Notes: generated by a model not told the origin, from the letters alone. Shown: positions 28,638 through 38,425, counted from the first letter of the stretch. The stretch: 64,000 nucleotides of DNA from Bradyrhizobium paxllaeri (GCF_001693515.2 NZ_CP042968.1:1860001-1924000); one strand, 5' to 3'. Translations and numbers: made by a program.

Positions 28638-29936
28638 TCAACCACGGCGGCGGGCAGATGGTTCCAGTTTGCTCAAATCGGCGGCACTTTGGGCCGTCAT
28701 GGTAACCGCTTCGATTCGCTTCCAGGCCCGATCGCGCACCCCGGAATCGCCTGTGGCGACATCCAGCGCGGCATCGGGGAGGGTCATGCGGGCGCTGAGC
28801 GGGACTGGCCCGCAGACGATCATGAAGAAATCGTAGGCGTTGGGCAGTTCGTTGGCCATCACGAACTGGAAATGCACGCGGAAGAACTGCCAGCGAAATT
28901 TCTTGTAATGCTCGGGCAGGATGATGTCGCGGAAGCGGACCGGCACGATTGTCGGATTGCGCCTTAAGGCGCCGACGTCGATGCCGTGGCTCGCGATCGG
29001 ATCGAACTGGTAGAAATTCATCACGTCCTTGCGGGCCTGACAGTCGATCCAGTCGATCGTCGGCTCGACCGCCAGCATCCGCAGATGCTCGCGAAACTCT
29101 GTCGATACGGCGTGATAGCCCACGATCGGGAAATTGCCGCCGATCGTCAGCAGCACGATCCGCGGACCGTGACGGCCGAGCGCGGGATCGAGTTTCAGCG
29201 CACGCGCCAGCATTTCCGTCGACAGGAACGATCCGGAACTATGGCCGACGATGACGATCTCGTCTGCGTCGGTGCTCCTCGCCGTCTTGATGAGATGCTG
29301 CGCGAAGCGGTCGATGCGCTGGTCCCATTCCGGGCGCTCGCGGCGCGAGAACTCCCAGGTCCAGATCGTGTCGCACAACAGATAGAGCACGTAAGTGGCG
29401 TTCTCGGTGTATTTCAGCACGGTCCCGAGCAGCGCCACGAAGATGGCGATAGCGATCGCGATGCTGAACGTGTCGGGAATGCCGATGGCATTCAGGCCTT
29501 TCTCGAACACGAAGGCGATGGCGCCGGCACCTGCGGCCTCGAGCAACAGCATCAAATGCGGATAGGTGATGAAGGTGGCGAACCGCCAGTTCGCCTTGCC
29601 GAAGCGGCCGATAGTGCCGGCGAACACGAGTCGCCAATAGATCCACACCGCACTGAACACTGTGCGCCAGATCGGCGACGCCAGGTCCTGCTGGATGAAA
29701 TCCTCGAACCGGAGGAAATCGTAGGACGTGCGGGTCTGCCAATCCTCGGCCTTGGTATCGATGGTCCAGGACGCGATCTCGTCGTCGGAGGCGACCTTGG
29801 GGCGGCTGATGGTGGCCTGGAGCTGATAAAGCCGGCCGAACTTGCGCAGCTCGGTTCGGAACATGCGGTAATATTGCGCCAGCCCGCGCGGATCGTAGCC
29901 CTGAATATAGATGATATGGCGGTGCTGGACGCGCAC
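28638..29936 (-). CDS. Membrane-associated alpha/beta-hydrolase-like protein
   Basis: 432 residues. The N-terminus reads RHIIYIQGYDPRGL. Two or more hydrophobic stretches lie in the middle (about 130-150 and 160-185). The segment IVIVGHSSGSFLSTEML contains a GHSSG nucleophile elbow typical of alpha/beta hydrolases. The substrate is unknown. The start is GTG 29936 with GGGGA 7 nt upstream. A hydrolase fold interrupted by membrane helices is unusual; relatives known to me are only called hypothetical. Confidence 0.75.
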   Translation of the reverse strand: MRVQHRHIIYIQGYDPRGLAQYYRMFRTELRKFGRLYQLQATISRPKVASDDEIASWTIDTKAEDWQTRTSYDFLRFEDFIQQDLASPIWRTVFSAVWIYWRLVFAGTIGRFGKANWRFATFITYPHLMLLLEAAGAGAIAFVFEKGLNAIGIPDTFSIAIAIAIFVALLGTVLKYTENATYVLYLLCDTIWTWEFSRRERPEWDQRIDRFAQHLIKTARSTDADEIVIVGHSSGSFLSTEMLARALKLDPALGRHGPRIVLLTIGGNFPIVGYHAVSTEFREHLRMLAVEPTIDWIDCQARKDVMNFYQFDPIASHGIDVGALRRNPTIVPVRFRDIILPEHYKKFRWQFFRVHFQFVMANELPNAYDFFMIVCGPVPLSARMTLPDAALDVATGDSGVRDRAWKRIEAVTMTAQSAADLSKLEPSARRRG

Positions 29937-30078
29937 GTACTGTCCCCAAGTGTCGGCGGACTATATCAGGCTGTGCAGCGCCGGAAGAACTAATTCGGCT
30001 GTTCCGCCATGCACGGATGTGCGGAAATTCGCCCAATATTTCCGATTGTTGCGCCGAATCCCGAAAGGACAGGGCGTC

Positions 30079-30330
30079 TTACTGGACGTCGAGCGGCTCG
30101 GTCCCCGAGGCCTGACCGTTCGCGTCCGTCGTGATCTTGTCGACGCGGGCCTCCGCCTGCCGCAGCAGTTCTTCGCAGCGGCGCTTCAGTGCTTCGCCGC
30201 GCTCATAGATCGCGACCGATTCCTCGAGCGGCACCTTGCCGTCCTCCAGCCGTTTCACGATCGATTCGAGTTCCTCGATCGCGCGCTCGAAGGAGAGTTT
30301 TTTGACGTCCGCTTGCGTGTTTTCGGCCAT
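30079..30330 (-). CDS. xseB: Exodeoxyribonuclease VII small subunit
   Basis: 83 residues. The core SFERAIEELESIVKRLEDGKVPLEESVAIYERGEALKRRCEELL is the family signature helical hairpin. It pairs with XseA, which is not in this window, to degrade single-stranded DNA. It lies downstream of the deacetylase-like gene on the same strand (75-nt gap). Confidence 0.96.
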   Translation of the reverse strand: MAENTQADVKKLSFERAIEELESIVKRLEDGKVPLEESVAIYERGEALKRRCEELLRQAEARVDKITTDANGQASGTEPLDVQ

Positions 30331-30405
30331 GTCGAGTTCCCGGATGCGCCCCCGGTCGGAAGCGCAGAATCAAGCAAATTATTTCGGACCTATTGTGGCG
30401 GCGGT

Positions 30406-31332
30406 TCACGCGCCCATCAACGCGGTGACATGCGCGGCAACCGATTCCTTCAGCCCCTGCAGGTCGTAGCCGCCTTCCAGCACCGAGACAACCCGCCCCT
30501 CCGCGCTCGCATCAGCCACATCCATTAGCTTGCGGGTGACCCAGCCGAAATCGTCCGCCTTCAGGTTGAGCGAGGCGAGGGGATCGCGGTAGTGCGCGTC
30601 GAAGCCGGCGGAGATGATCACGAGCTCCGGCGAGAATTTTTGCAGCTGCGGCAGGATCAGGTTTTCGAACGCTGCGCGGAACTTGGCGCTGCCGTCTTCG
30701 GAAGCCAGCGGCGCATTGACGATAGTGTCGTGCTCGCCGCGCTCGCCGCTGGCGCCGGTGCCGGGAAACAGCGGCATCTGGTGCGTCGAGCAGTACATCA
30801 CGGTCGGATCGTGCCAGAAAATGTCCTGCGTGCCGTTGCCGTGATGGACGTCGAAATCGACGATCGCGGCGCGGCCGATGCCGTATTTGCGCTGGGCGTG
30901 GCGCGCGGCAATCGCGACATTGTCGAAGAAGCAGAAGCCCATCGGCTTCGAGACCTCGGCATGATGGCCGGGCGGGCGCACCGCGACGAAGGCATTCTGA
31001 TGGGTTCCGGACATCACCGCGTCAGTCGCGGCCACCGCGCCGCCGACGCCGCGCATCACCGCTTCCCAGGTGCCCGGCGACATCGAGGTGTCGCCGTCGA
31101 TATAGATCATGCCGCTTTGAGGTGCGATGTGGCGGAGTTCGCCGACATAATGCTCGCCATGACAGAGCGTGACGGAATCGAGACTGCCTTCCGGTGCCTC
31201 GCTGCGCGTGAGCGGCTTGAAGCGCTCGTCCGCCAGCACCTCGGCAACCGCGCGCAGCCGGTCGGGACGCTCGGGGTGCCCCGGGGGCGTGACATGGTCG
31301 AGGCAGGCGGTATGGGTCAGAAGCAGCGTCAT
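30406..31332 (-). CDS. Histone deacetylase-like amidohydrolase
   Basis: 308 residues of the arginase/deacetylase fold. Conserved RPPGHHA, FFDNVAIAARHAQ, IVDFDVHHGNGTQDIF (zinc ligands Asp/His), SAGFDAH and LEGGYD are all present, so the catalytic zinc site looks complete. Bacterial members act on acetylpolyamines, acetoin-related proteins or other acetylated targets; the target is undetermined. Confidence 0.94.
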   Translation of the reverse strand: MTLLLTHTACLDHVTPPGHPERPDRLRAVAEVLADERFKPLTRSEAPEGSLDSVTLCHGEHYVGELRHIAPQSGMIYIDGDTSMSPGTWEAVMRGVGGAVAATDAVMSGTHQNAFVAVRPPGHHAEVSKPMGFCFFDNVAIAARHAQRKYGIGRAAIVDFDVHHGNGTQDIFWHDPTVMYCSTHQMPLFPGTGASGERGEHDTIVNAPLASEDGSAKFRAAFENLILPQLQKFSPELVIISAGFDAHYRDPLASLNLKADDFGWVTRKLMDVADASAEGRVVSVLEGGYDLQGLKESVAAHVTALMGA

Positions 31333-31481
31333 GCAAAAATCCTGGCGTAGAGGAACGCGCCGGCGAGGAGCGGCTAATCTAGGCCGTTAGAGGCCGCTCG
31401 GAAAGGCCCACGCTGGCTCGCCATGCTGATGGCTTTTTCAAGCCGGTATCCGTGTCCCGGACGCGGCGCAGCGCGTCGCTT

Positions 31482-33140
31482 CTAATTGATCCGGACGATG
31501 CGATCGGCGGCGGACGGGGCGATCGGGCTGTTCGCCGCAAAATAGGTATGCAGCGCGTCGACGTCATAGACGCCGATCAGCGGCGCGGTTCCTTCCGTGA
31601 GCGCGGTGAAACCATCGCCACCGACGAACAGGAAATTGTTGACGGTGACGCGGTAGTGCGCGGCGGGATCGATCGGCTGCCCGTTCAGCGACATCCGTTC
31701 GGCGATGATGCGCTCGCCATCGCCCTTCGATCCGTCCCATGCATAGCTGAATCCTTTCGACACCTGCAGGATCCGCGGCCGCTTCGGGTCGCGCCATTGC
31801 TGCTCCAGTATGTCCTTGATCTGCTTTCCGCTCAGCGTCAGCGTCACCAGTTGATTGCGGAACGGCTGGCTGGCGAACAGGTCGGCATAGGTTACCGCGC
31901 CATCTTCCCTCCGCGCAACATCGGCGCGGATGCCGCCGGGATTGGTGAAGGCGATGACCGCGCCGCCTTTCGCTTCGGTGCTGGTCGCGGCGAGCTGCGC
32001 ATCGGCGATGATGTCGCCGAGCGGACTTTCGCCGGCGGCGTTCGGCGCGCGCGACAGCGTTGCGGTTATCGAACCCGCTGGGCGGTTGGCGATCGGCGCG
32101 GCAAGCCTGTCATAGGCGTCAAGCAGTGCGGTCTGTTGCGCATCCTTGGCAAGCGTTGCGGTGTGGACGATATTGTTGCCGGCCCTGGCGCTGACGACGT
32201 CGCGCGTCACGGGATCGAGTTTCATATCGATCGCGGTGACCAGCGTGCCGTATTTGTCGCCTGACGTGACGAGCCGTCCGTCGATGTCGCAGACATAGGC
32301 GCGGTGGGTGTGGCCGGAGACCACGACGTCCACCGCCTTGTCGAACTTTTTGACGATATCGACGATCGGCCCGGAAATGCCGCGACAGTCGTTATAGTCC
32401 CCGGTCGGTAATCCGCCTTCGTGGATCAGCACGACGATGGCCTCGACGCCGCGCGCCTTCAGCTCCGGGATCAGCGCATTCACCGTATCAGCTTCGTCGC
32501 GGAATTCGAGGCCGGCAATGCCGACAGGCGAGACCAGGCCCGGCGTGCCTTTCAAGGTCAGGCCGATGAAGGCGACAGGGATGCCTTCGAACGTGCGAAT
32601 TTCATAGGCGGGAAACACTGTCCTGCCGCTGCTCTTCTCGAACGTGCTGGCGGCGAGATAGCGGAATTTTGCGCCCGTAAATGGATGCGGCCCCTGGCAT
32701 TGGTCGATCGGGTGGCAGCCGCCGTTCTGCATGCGCAACAGCTCGTCCTTGCCCTCGTCGAATTCGTGATTGCCGACGGCTGAAATATTCAGGCCCATCA
32801 TCGACAGCGCTTCGATCGTCGGCTCGTCATGGAACATCGCCGACAGAAACGGGCTGGCGCCGATCAAATCGCCGGCCGCGACGAAGATCGAGTTCTTGTA
32901 TCCCTCGCGAAGCTGGCCCACCAGCGTCGCCATGTGCTCGGCGCCGCCGGCTTCGACAGTGATCTTCTTCGTTCCGTCCTCGGGATCGGTAATCGTGATC
33001 CCGCCCGGCGGCGGACGAAGGTACCCGTGGAAATCGTTGATGGCGAGAATGCGCAGGTCCACAGGCGCGGTTTGCGCGAGGGAAGCGACAGGCGCCAGCA
33101 TGATCGTCAGCGCAAGGATGGGGCGGAGGAGATTTCTCAT
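31482..33140 (-). CDS. Periplasmic bifunctional metallophosphatase/5'-nucleotidase
   Basis: About 552 residues with a signal peptide (MRNLLRPILALTIMLAPVASLAQ). The calcineurin-like phosphoesterase domain has LAINDFHGYL, GNHEFDEG and SGHTHRAYVC. The 5'-nucleotidase C-terminal domain follows (NPGGIRADV, YRVTVNNFLFVGGDGF). It would hydrolyse nucleotides or UDP-sugars in the periplasm. ATG 33140 gives a clean signal peptide; ATG 33146 and 33164 are alternatives. Confidence 0.93.
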   Translation of the reverse strand: MRNLLRPILALTIMLAPVASLAQTAPVDLRILAINDFHGYLRPPPGGITITDPEDGTKKITVEAGGAEHMATLVGQLREGYKNSIFVAAGDLIGASPFLSAMFHDEPTIEALSMMGLNISAVGNHEFDEGKDELLRMQNGGCHPIDQCQGPHPFTGAKFRYLAASTFEKSSGRTVFPAYEIRTFEGIPVAFIGLTLKGTPGLVSPVGIAGLEFRDEADTVNALIPELKARGVEAIVVLIHEGGLPTGDYNDCRGISGPIVDIVKKFDKAVDVVVSGHTHRAYVCDIDGRLVTSGDKYGTLVTAIDMKLDPVTRDVVSARAGNNIVHTATLAKDAQQTALLDAYDRLAAPIANRPAGSITATLSRAPNAAGESPLGDIIADAQLAATSTEAKGGAVIAFTNPGGIRADVARREDGAVTYADLFASQPFRNQLVTLTLSGKQIKDILEQQWRDPKRPRILQVSKGFSYAWDGSKGDGERIIAERMSLNGQPIDPAAHYRVTVNNFLFVGGDGFTALTEGTAPLIGVYDVDALHTYFAANSPIAPSAADRIVRIN

Positions 33141-33157
33141 GAACATCGATATCGTAG

Positions 33158-33229
33158 CCCGCATGAGCGCAGCGACATGCGGGACGGGCGGGAGTTTAAA
33201 ATCCCGGATGTCGCTGCGCTCATCCGGGC
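33158..33229. repeat. REP-type palindrome pair in opposite orientation
   Basis: CCCGCATG...CATGCGGG (33158-33183) and CCCGGATG...CATCCGGG (33203-33229) have similar GCGCAGCGA loop sequences in opposite orientation. The gene starting at 33140 is read away from it and the next gene ends at 33252, so it lies between same-strand genes. Confidence 0.8.
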
Positions 33230-33251
33230 CACGCAGATTGTTTCCGCGTCG

Positions 33252-34016
33252 CTACCCCTTCTTCCGCTCGAAGAATGCCTTGAACGCCGTGACCGCTTCC
33301 TTTGAGCGCAACCGCTCACCGAACAGATGGCCTTCCTGGTCGATCCGGCGCGTCATGTCCTCTGGCGGCAGCCTCAGCAGTTTGCGCGTAATCGCGACCG
33401 CTTCGGCCGGCAGCGCGCAAATCTCGCGCGCGACCTTGCGCGCCTCGGCTTCGGTGTGGCCGGGCGCCACCACTACATTGACGAAGCCCGCCTCGCGCGC
33501 CTCATCGGCGGAAAACTTGCGGCCCATCACCAGCATGGCGAAGGCGCGCTGATGGCCCATGGTGCGCGGCATCAACAGGCTGGAGGCGCCTTCGGGCACC
33601 AGTCCGAGATTGATGAACGGCGTGGAGAAGGTCGCGGTCGTGCTGGCCAGTACATAGTCGCAATGGAACAGCATGGTGGTGCCGATGCCGATCGCGACGC
33701 CGTCGACCGCGGCGATGATCGGCTTGACGTTGTGCGCCAGCGAATAAAGCAGCTTTACGGCGTTGGAGGCGCCGCGTGGCGTGTCGGTATCCGACGTGCT
33801 CTCTTTCAGAAAATCCTCGAGATCGTTGCCGGCGGTGAACACGCCCGAACCGCCTGTGATGATGATGCAGCGGATATCGGGGTTGTTCTGCGCCTTGTCG
33901 ATCGCATCGCTCATCCCGCGATACATGTCCTGGGTAAACGCGTTCTTCTTCTCGGGCCGCCGCAGCTTGATCACGCGCGTCGCGTCTTCGTCCGACACAA
34001 TGAGGTGTCCGGTCAT
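33252..34016 (-). CDS. Enoyl-CoA hydratase/isomerase family protein
   Basis: A crotonase-fold protein of 254 residues, with CIIITGGSGVFTAGNDLEDF (oxyanion hole region), AAVDGVAIGIGTTMLFHCDYVLA and FINLGLVPEGASSLLMPR. The C-terminal acyl-binding helices are present. It is probably in fatty-acid or aromatic degradation. ATG 34016 has AGGGG 7 nt upstream; an in-frame extension to 34064 is less likely. Confidence 0.93.
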   Translation of the reverse strand: MTGHLIVSDEDATRVIKLRRPEKKNAFTQDMYRGMSDAIDKAQNNPDIRCIIITGGSGVFTAGNDLEDFLKESTSDTDTPRGASNAVKLLYSLAHNVKPIIAAVDGVAIGIGTTMLFHCDYVLASTTATFSTPFINLGLVPEGASSLLMPRTMGHQRAFAMLVMGRKFSADEAREAGFVNVVVAPGHTEAEARKVAREICALPAEAVAITRKLLRLPPEDMTRRIDQEGHLFGERLRSKEAVTAFKAFFERKKG

Positions 34017-34146
34017 GAACTTGCCCCTAAAAGCAGGCGGCAACGCTGCCCGCTGGCCAATCATCCGGGTCTATCCTACATGATCCGGCAAGGGGCCCAA
34101 CCACTCCGTGCAATTTTCCCGGGGATGTGACCACGAGGTTAATGCA

Positions 34147-35100
34147 ATGCAGCTAGGCGGAATTCATCACCTGACCGCGATCTCGGCGAAGCCGCGGGAG
34201 AATTTGGCCTTCTACACCGGCCTGCTTGGCATGCGGCTGGTGAAGAAGACCGTCAACCAGGACGACGTCAGCGCCTACCACCTGTTCTACGCCGACGGCA
34301 AAGCCAATCCCGGCACGGATCTTACCTTCTTCGATTTTCCCGCCGCGCCCGAGCGTCGCGGAACCAACTCGATCTCGCGCACCGGGGTGCGCGTCGCCGG
34401 CGAGAACGCCCTCGGCTACTGGCGCGATCGCCTCAACAAGGCCGGCGTGGAGACCCCCGGCATCCTCGAAGTCGACGGCCGCCTGACGCTGCCGTTCGAG
34501 GACGGCGAGGGGCAGCGGCTGGTGCTGATCGACGATGGCGGGAAGGGCGCCGCCTCGCCGTGGGAGAAGAGCCCGGTGCCACCAGAACATCAGATCCGCG
34601 GGCTCGGTCCGATCGTGCTGACTGTGCACGAGCTGTCACGCACCGCCTTCGTGCTGACCGAAGTCATGAACATGCGTCGCGCGCGCGAATACGCCGCCCA
34701 CGGCGCGCAGATTCACGTGTTCGAAATGGGCGAGGCAAGGGGAGAGGGCAACCCCGCCGCCGAGTTGCATGTGCTCGAGGACAAGGCCTCGCCGATCGCC
34801 CGCCAGGGCGCCGGCGGCGTGCACCACGTCGCGTTCCGCACCCCCGACGAGACGCAGTATCACGCCTGGACGAAACGCCTGACGGACCTGCGCATCCCCA
34901 ACAGCGGCGAGATCGACCGCTTCTATTTCCGCAGCCTCTATTTCCGCGAGCCCAACGGCATCCTGTTCGAGATCGCCACCGACGGCCCAGGCTTTGCGAC
35001 CGACGAGCCGATGGAAACGCTCGGCGAGCGGTTGGCGCTGCCGCCGTTCCTCGAGCCGCGCAGAGCGCAGATTGAGGCTGGCCTGAAGCCCATCGAGTGA
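34147..35100 (+). CDS. VOC-family ring-cleaving dioxygenase-like protein
   Basis: 317 residues with two glyoxalase/vicinal-oxygen-chelate modules. The first starts [21 protein letters not shown] and the second [18 protein letters not shown]; the metal ligands His...Glu are preserved ([19 protein letters not shown]). Proteins of this type are annotated as putative ring-cleaving dioxygenases (MhqO-like). ATG 34147 has GAGG 9 nt upstream. Divergent from the enoyl-CoA hydratase. Confidence 0.9.
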   Translation: MQLGGIHHLTAISAKPRENLAFYTGLLGMRLVKKTVNQDDVSAYHLFYADGKANPGTDLTFFDFPAAPERRGTNSISRTGVRVAGENALGYWRDRLNKAGVETPGILEVDGRLTLPFEDGEGQRLVLIDDGGKGAASPWEKSPVPPEHQIRGLGPIVLTVHELSRTAFVLTEVMNMRRAREYAAHGAQIHVFEMGEARGEGNPAAELHVLEDKASPIARQGAGGVHHVAFRTPDETQYHAWTKRLTDLRIPNSGEIDRFYFRSLYFREPNGILFEIATDGPGFATDEPMETLGERLALPPFLEPRRAQIEAGLKPIE

Positions 35101-35367
35101 TTCCGTAGAATTGGTAGAGCGCAGCGAAACCCATCATAGTCGTGCGCCTCAATCGATGAGCCGCGGGCCTTCGGCTTAGAGCAGGGGTAAGGAACCCGGC
35201 GACGAATACAGCGCGCCCGCGAAGGGTCAGAGTTCCTTCCGTAGTTCTCCGGCCGTGAACATAGTTCCGCCTTCTCTGCTGCGTTAAACGCCAAGTGTTA
35301 GCTCGCCGTAGCGCAATGCCCGGGTCGCTCTCAGGCGGGTGCCATTGCATTTGATACGGAGCACCAA

Positions 35368-36216
35368 ATGGATTCCATGCGGGACGGAAAGCTCGCGGAA
35401 GGCCAGATCGCGAGCCTGGAGCAGCAGTTTTCTAACCTGGCGCGAGAAGTGGGAATCAGTCCTTCGGACCCGCCGACGAGCATGAAGACGTCTCGCCCCC
35501 CGCTGGTCGTGAGTCATCGATTGGCGAATTGGCGTTCCGCGACTTTCGTCGGTTCCCTGTTGGCAGTATCCATTGGTGTCGCCGCCTGGTGGTGGCCATC
35601 CTCCGTTGATACGGCGATGAAGGTCCCTTCAGATCCGACACCTCTGACACAGGCGGCGCCGGAAGCCGCTGTGCCGAAAGACGTCGCGTCGGCGGCTGCT
35701 GTCCTGCCTTCCGAGTTGGCGCAGCAACTCCAACCGATGGCGAGCGATCTCGCTGCCTTGAGGCAAATGGTCGAACAGCTCAAGGTGAGGCAAGAACAAT
35801 TGGTTCGCGACAATGAAAATCTCACGAGCCAATTCGAGGCGAGCCGGGAGGAAATGGCGCGCAACAACAGTATCGTCGAGCAGATCAAGGCGACCCAGAT
35901 CCAGATGGCGCGCGAAAACCAGGCGCTTACCGAGCGGGTCAACGCAAGCCAGGAACAACTCGCCCGCGGCATCGCCAGCGCTTCAGATCCAAAGGCGATG
36001 CCCGAAGCGCCAAGGATGATGCCTGAGGAGCCAAAGGCGATGCCGGAGGCGCCAAAGATGATGTCCGAAGAACCAAGGGTGATGCCGGAAATACCACTGC
36101 CGCGTCCGCGGCAGCCGGCCACTGTCGGCCAGGCGCAAAAGCCTTCGCCAACCCCGGCGCGGCCGCAACCCAAAAAACCGCAACCGCTATTGGCATGGCC
36201 ATGGTCAGTGCGCTAA
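35368..36216 (+). CDS. Hypothetical membrane protein with coiled coil and Met/Pro-rich tail
   Basis: 282 residues, not recognised. One transmembrane helix lies around residues 57-75 (TFVGSLLAVSIGVAAWWW). A coiled coil of about 90 residues follows (about 115-205), with repeats of VRQEQLVRDNENLTSQFEAS type. The tail carries four to five copies of a degenerate KAMPEAP/RMMPEEP heptad and then a Pro/Lys-rich end. The repeat suggests a flexible envelope spacer. Upstream about 265 nt are non-coding. Confidence 0.7.
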   Translation: MDSMRDGKLAEGQIASLEQQFSNLAREVGISPSDPPTSMKTSRPPLVVSHRLANWRSATFVGSLLAVSIGVAAWWWPSSVDTAMKVPSDPTPLTQAAPEAAVPKDVASAAAVLPSELAQQLQPMASDLAALRQMVEQLKVRQEQLVRDNENLTSQFEASREEMARNNSIVEQIKATQIQMARENQALTERVNASQEQLARGIASASDPKAMPEAPRMMPEEPKAMPEAPKMMSEEPRVMPEIPLPRPRQPATVGQAQKPSPTPARPQPKKPQPLLAWPWSVR

Positions 36217-36287
36217 TGCACCCGGCCGCCTGAAACCATGAGCCACTCCGCGCGTGAACCGCGCCAGCGTGAGATAGTTTGCGTTTA

Positions 36288-36503
36288 TCAGGCTTCGTTC
36301 TTCGGAACGTACTTCCCAAGCACGCACTTGTAGCCTTGCAATCGCCACGCGTGATACGGACCCTTGGCGAGCCAGTCGGCGATGCCGATTTGCGCGTTGA
36401 CTGCGCAGGCGCCCATGGTGATGCCGGACTGCTCACTGGTGGTGACGACCTTTTCGAGGCAGAGCTGGCTGTTGCAGAGAACAGCGATGAGGGTGACGAG
36501 CAT
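36288..36503 (-). CDS. Small Cys-containing secreted protein (paralogue of 53424-53654)
   Basis: 71 residues: a hydrophobic start MLVTLIAVLCNSQLCLEK, then VVTTSEQSGITMGACAV, a Trp and a C-terminal YKCVLGKY. The same layout (IAVLC...C...VVTTS...C...W) occurs in the gene at 53424-53654, so they form a small family. AAGG lies 6 nt upstream of the start. Signal-anchored or secreted; function unknown. Confidence 0.65.
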   Translation of the reverse strand: MLVTLIAVLCNSQLCLEKVVTTSEQSGITMGACAVNAQIGIADWLAKGPYHAWRLQGYKCVLGKYVPKNEA

Positions 36504-37133
36504 GGTGACCTTCGTTGAAAAGAGAATTCCTGTGTTCAGCTTATGCAGGGTTCATGCCACCCTTGATGCACGCGTGTCCTCCCGGACATTCCGTGGACGC
36601 ACTGACCTGTAAAAATACGGTGCAAACCGAGCCCTTTTGGCGCGGACGGCGGCAGCAACGCCTGACGAATACAAATTGCGGCGACAGTAGAGTCTGCGCG
36701 TGCGCGATTCGCAAAGCGTAGAACTACGGCCAACGCGCCAGAATGGCTGCGACTGTCATCATGCGGCAACAGTTCTGGATGCTTCGGCTTGAACTGTGCC
36801 AATGGCGCCGCTCCTCGTAGGATGGGCAGAGCGAAGCGATACCCATCGCGGTCCCGCGTATTGAGCGACGTCGACGCAATTCGCTTAGCACGCCATTGGC
36901 GCGAAGCCGCAAATTCAGTTGGCGGTTGACGTCAGCACTGAAGCGCATTTCGGACTCAATCCGGACAACGCGCCATGTCTATCTCGCGCTCTACGTATAG
37001 GGCGGTTCCGCGCAGGGACCGTGAGACATTCGTGCAACAACCGTGATCCTAAATTCCGGAAGGCGAATCGTTAAGCAGCGATGGCCTGCGTGTGCGGATA
37101 TAATCGCGTCAACGAATCTGCAGGGGCTTTTCG
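36504..37133. other. Gene-poor 630-nt stretch
   Basis: Contains a REP element at 36817-36847 and no open frame with family resemblance or ribosome binding site that I would accept. It must carry the promoter for the small Cys protein (leftwards) and for the two-gene unit starting at 37134 (rightwards). Confidence 0.5.
36817..36847. repeat. REP element
   Basis: GTAGGATGGG...ACCCATC palindrome with the GCGAAGCG core common to REPs elsewhere in the window (for example at 6381 and 16261). Confidence 0.7.
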
Positions 37134-37301
37134 ATGTCGAAGTTTGCCGTCGGCGATCAAGTCGAAAACGTTGCCAACGATCACGAGTCGGGCACGGTCG
37201 TCGCCGTGTGTCCGATCGTCGACACGGAAGGCTACGGCGCACTTCAGTTCTTCGTCGAGGAAAAGCTGACTTTCGCCGTTTCGAGGCAGGGGGCCACATG
37301 A
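37134..37301 (+). CDS. 55-residue hypothetical protein, translationally coupled
   Basis: Protein MSKFAVGDQVENVANDHESG...VEEKLTFAVSRQGAT. Its first half resembles small SH3-like or KOW-type beta-barrel domains (VGDQV...GTVVAV), which is an inference only. AGGGG lies 7 nt before ATG 37134. The stop codon TGA overlaps the start of the next gene as ATGA (37298-37301), a classic sign of coupling. Confidence 0.6.
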   Translation: MSKFAVGDQVENVANDHESGTVVAVCPIVDTEGYGALQFFVEEKLTFAVSRQGAT

Positions 37302-38425
37302 CAGGCCGCGCAACCACGCGAGCGATCCCCGCGACCGAACCGACGGAGGGCGACAGCGACGCCATGCGCATCAGGCATCAGCTCGATGCCTGGGCCAATG
37401 CCTCAAGTCGCGCTCCTAGATTGGTGACAACGCCTGCGGAAGACCTCAGCAGCGAACCATCCGGCAAGGCGGCCATGGCGGCAAAGAAACGCAGCCGCTC
37501 ATCTCCGGCGGCCGGTCGTAGCAAAGCCACCAGGGCGACCAAGGCCAAAGCAACGGAAACGGCAACAGCTGCGGCAACGGAAGCGACCGAGGCCAACGTC
37601 GAGCCGGAGGTGCCGAGCGCGCCGCTTGAGCCGCCGCCGGTTTCCGCTGAGCCCGCCGTGCCGGAGGCCGTTTCTGTCGTTCCCGCCCCACCAACGCGCG
37701 AACGCACCAGCCGCGCCTTTGCCATTGCTGCCGCTCTCGCGCTGGCGACGGTGGCTGCCTATTTTTCGGTCGCGGGCATGGCCGAAATATTTCCCGGCGA
37801 TCCCGTTGCGGTCATGGTGCTCGCCGCCACGATGGAAGCCGGCAAGCTCGTGATCGCCGGATGGCTGGCCGCGCATTGGCGCCAGACCAGCTGGAAAATG
37901 CGCTCCGTCATGGTCGCGCTCGTCGCCGGCCTCGCGCTGATCAACGCCGCCGGCGTGTTCGGCAAGCTGGTCGAGGCGCATGTCAGCGTCGCGGTCACCG
38001 CGCGTTCCGGCGTCACCGAGCGCATTGAGTCGCTCGACGCCCGTGTGGTGGCGCAAACGGCCGCCGTTGCCGATCTCGCCGGCCGCATCGCGCAGATCGA
38101 TCGTGCCGTGGATGAATCGACACGGCGCGGCCGGGTGACGCGGGCCCTCAACATCGTCAGCCAAGAGCGCGCGACACGGGACGGGCTGGATGCGCAGCGG
38201 CAAGCCGCTACCGCGACGCTGGTCGACCTGCAGGCACAACGCGCGGCGTTGGCCGGCGAACGCTCGCGCATCGAAGCATCCACCGGTCCGATCCAGTATC
38301 TCGCCATGATGGTCGGCGCGGCGCCGGAAGCCGCGGTGCGATGGCTGATATTGCTGATGGTGCTCTGCTGCGATCCGGCAGCGATCGCCCTGACGGTCGC
38401 TGCGGCCAGTTCGCGACGCCAATGA
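37298..38425 (+). CDS. Hypothetical polytopic membrane protein
   Basis: 375 residues. A long Ala/Thr/Lys/Pro-rich cytoplasmic N-terminus (about 1-145) is followed by about three membrane helices (AFAIAAALALATVAAYFSVA, AVMVLAATMEAGKLVIAGWLA, MVALVAGLALINAAGVFG). A coiled coil (about 245-335) and a final helix (WLILLMVLCCDPAAIALTVA) complete it. The pattern resembles DUF4407-like phage/host membrane proteins, but I cannot assign a family. AGGGGG lies 6 nt upstream of ATG 37298. Likely translated together with the preceding small gene. Confidence 0.75.
   Translation: MTGRATTRAIPATEPTEGDSDAMRIRHQLDAWANASSRAPRLVTTPAEDLSSEPSGKAAMAAKKRSRSSPAAGRSKATRATKAKATETATAAATEATEANVEPEVPSAPLEPPPVSAEPAVPEAVSVVPAPPTRERTSRAFAIAAALALATVAAYFSVAGMAEIFPGDPVAVMVLAATMEAGKLVIAGWLAAHWRQTSWKMRSVMVALVAGLALINAAGVFGKLVEAHVSVAVTARSGVTERIESLDARVVAQTAAVADLAGRIAQIDRAVDESTRRGRVTRALNIVSQERATRDGLDAQRQAATATLVDLQAQRAALAGERSRIEASTGPIQYLAMMVGAAPEAAVRWLILLMVLCCDPAAIALTVAAASSRRQ

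Noticed and set aside
33121..33164. Upstream ATG at 33164 as start of the 5'-nucleotidase
   Set aside because: It would place coding sequence inside the REP palindrome and add residues before a clean signal peptide; the start at 33140 is simpler.
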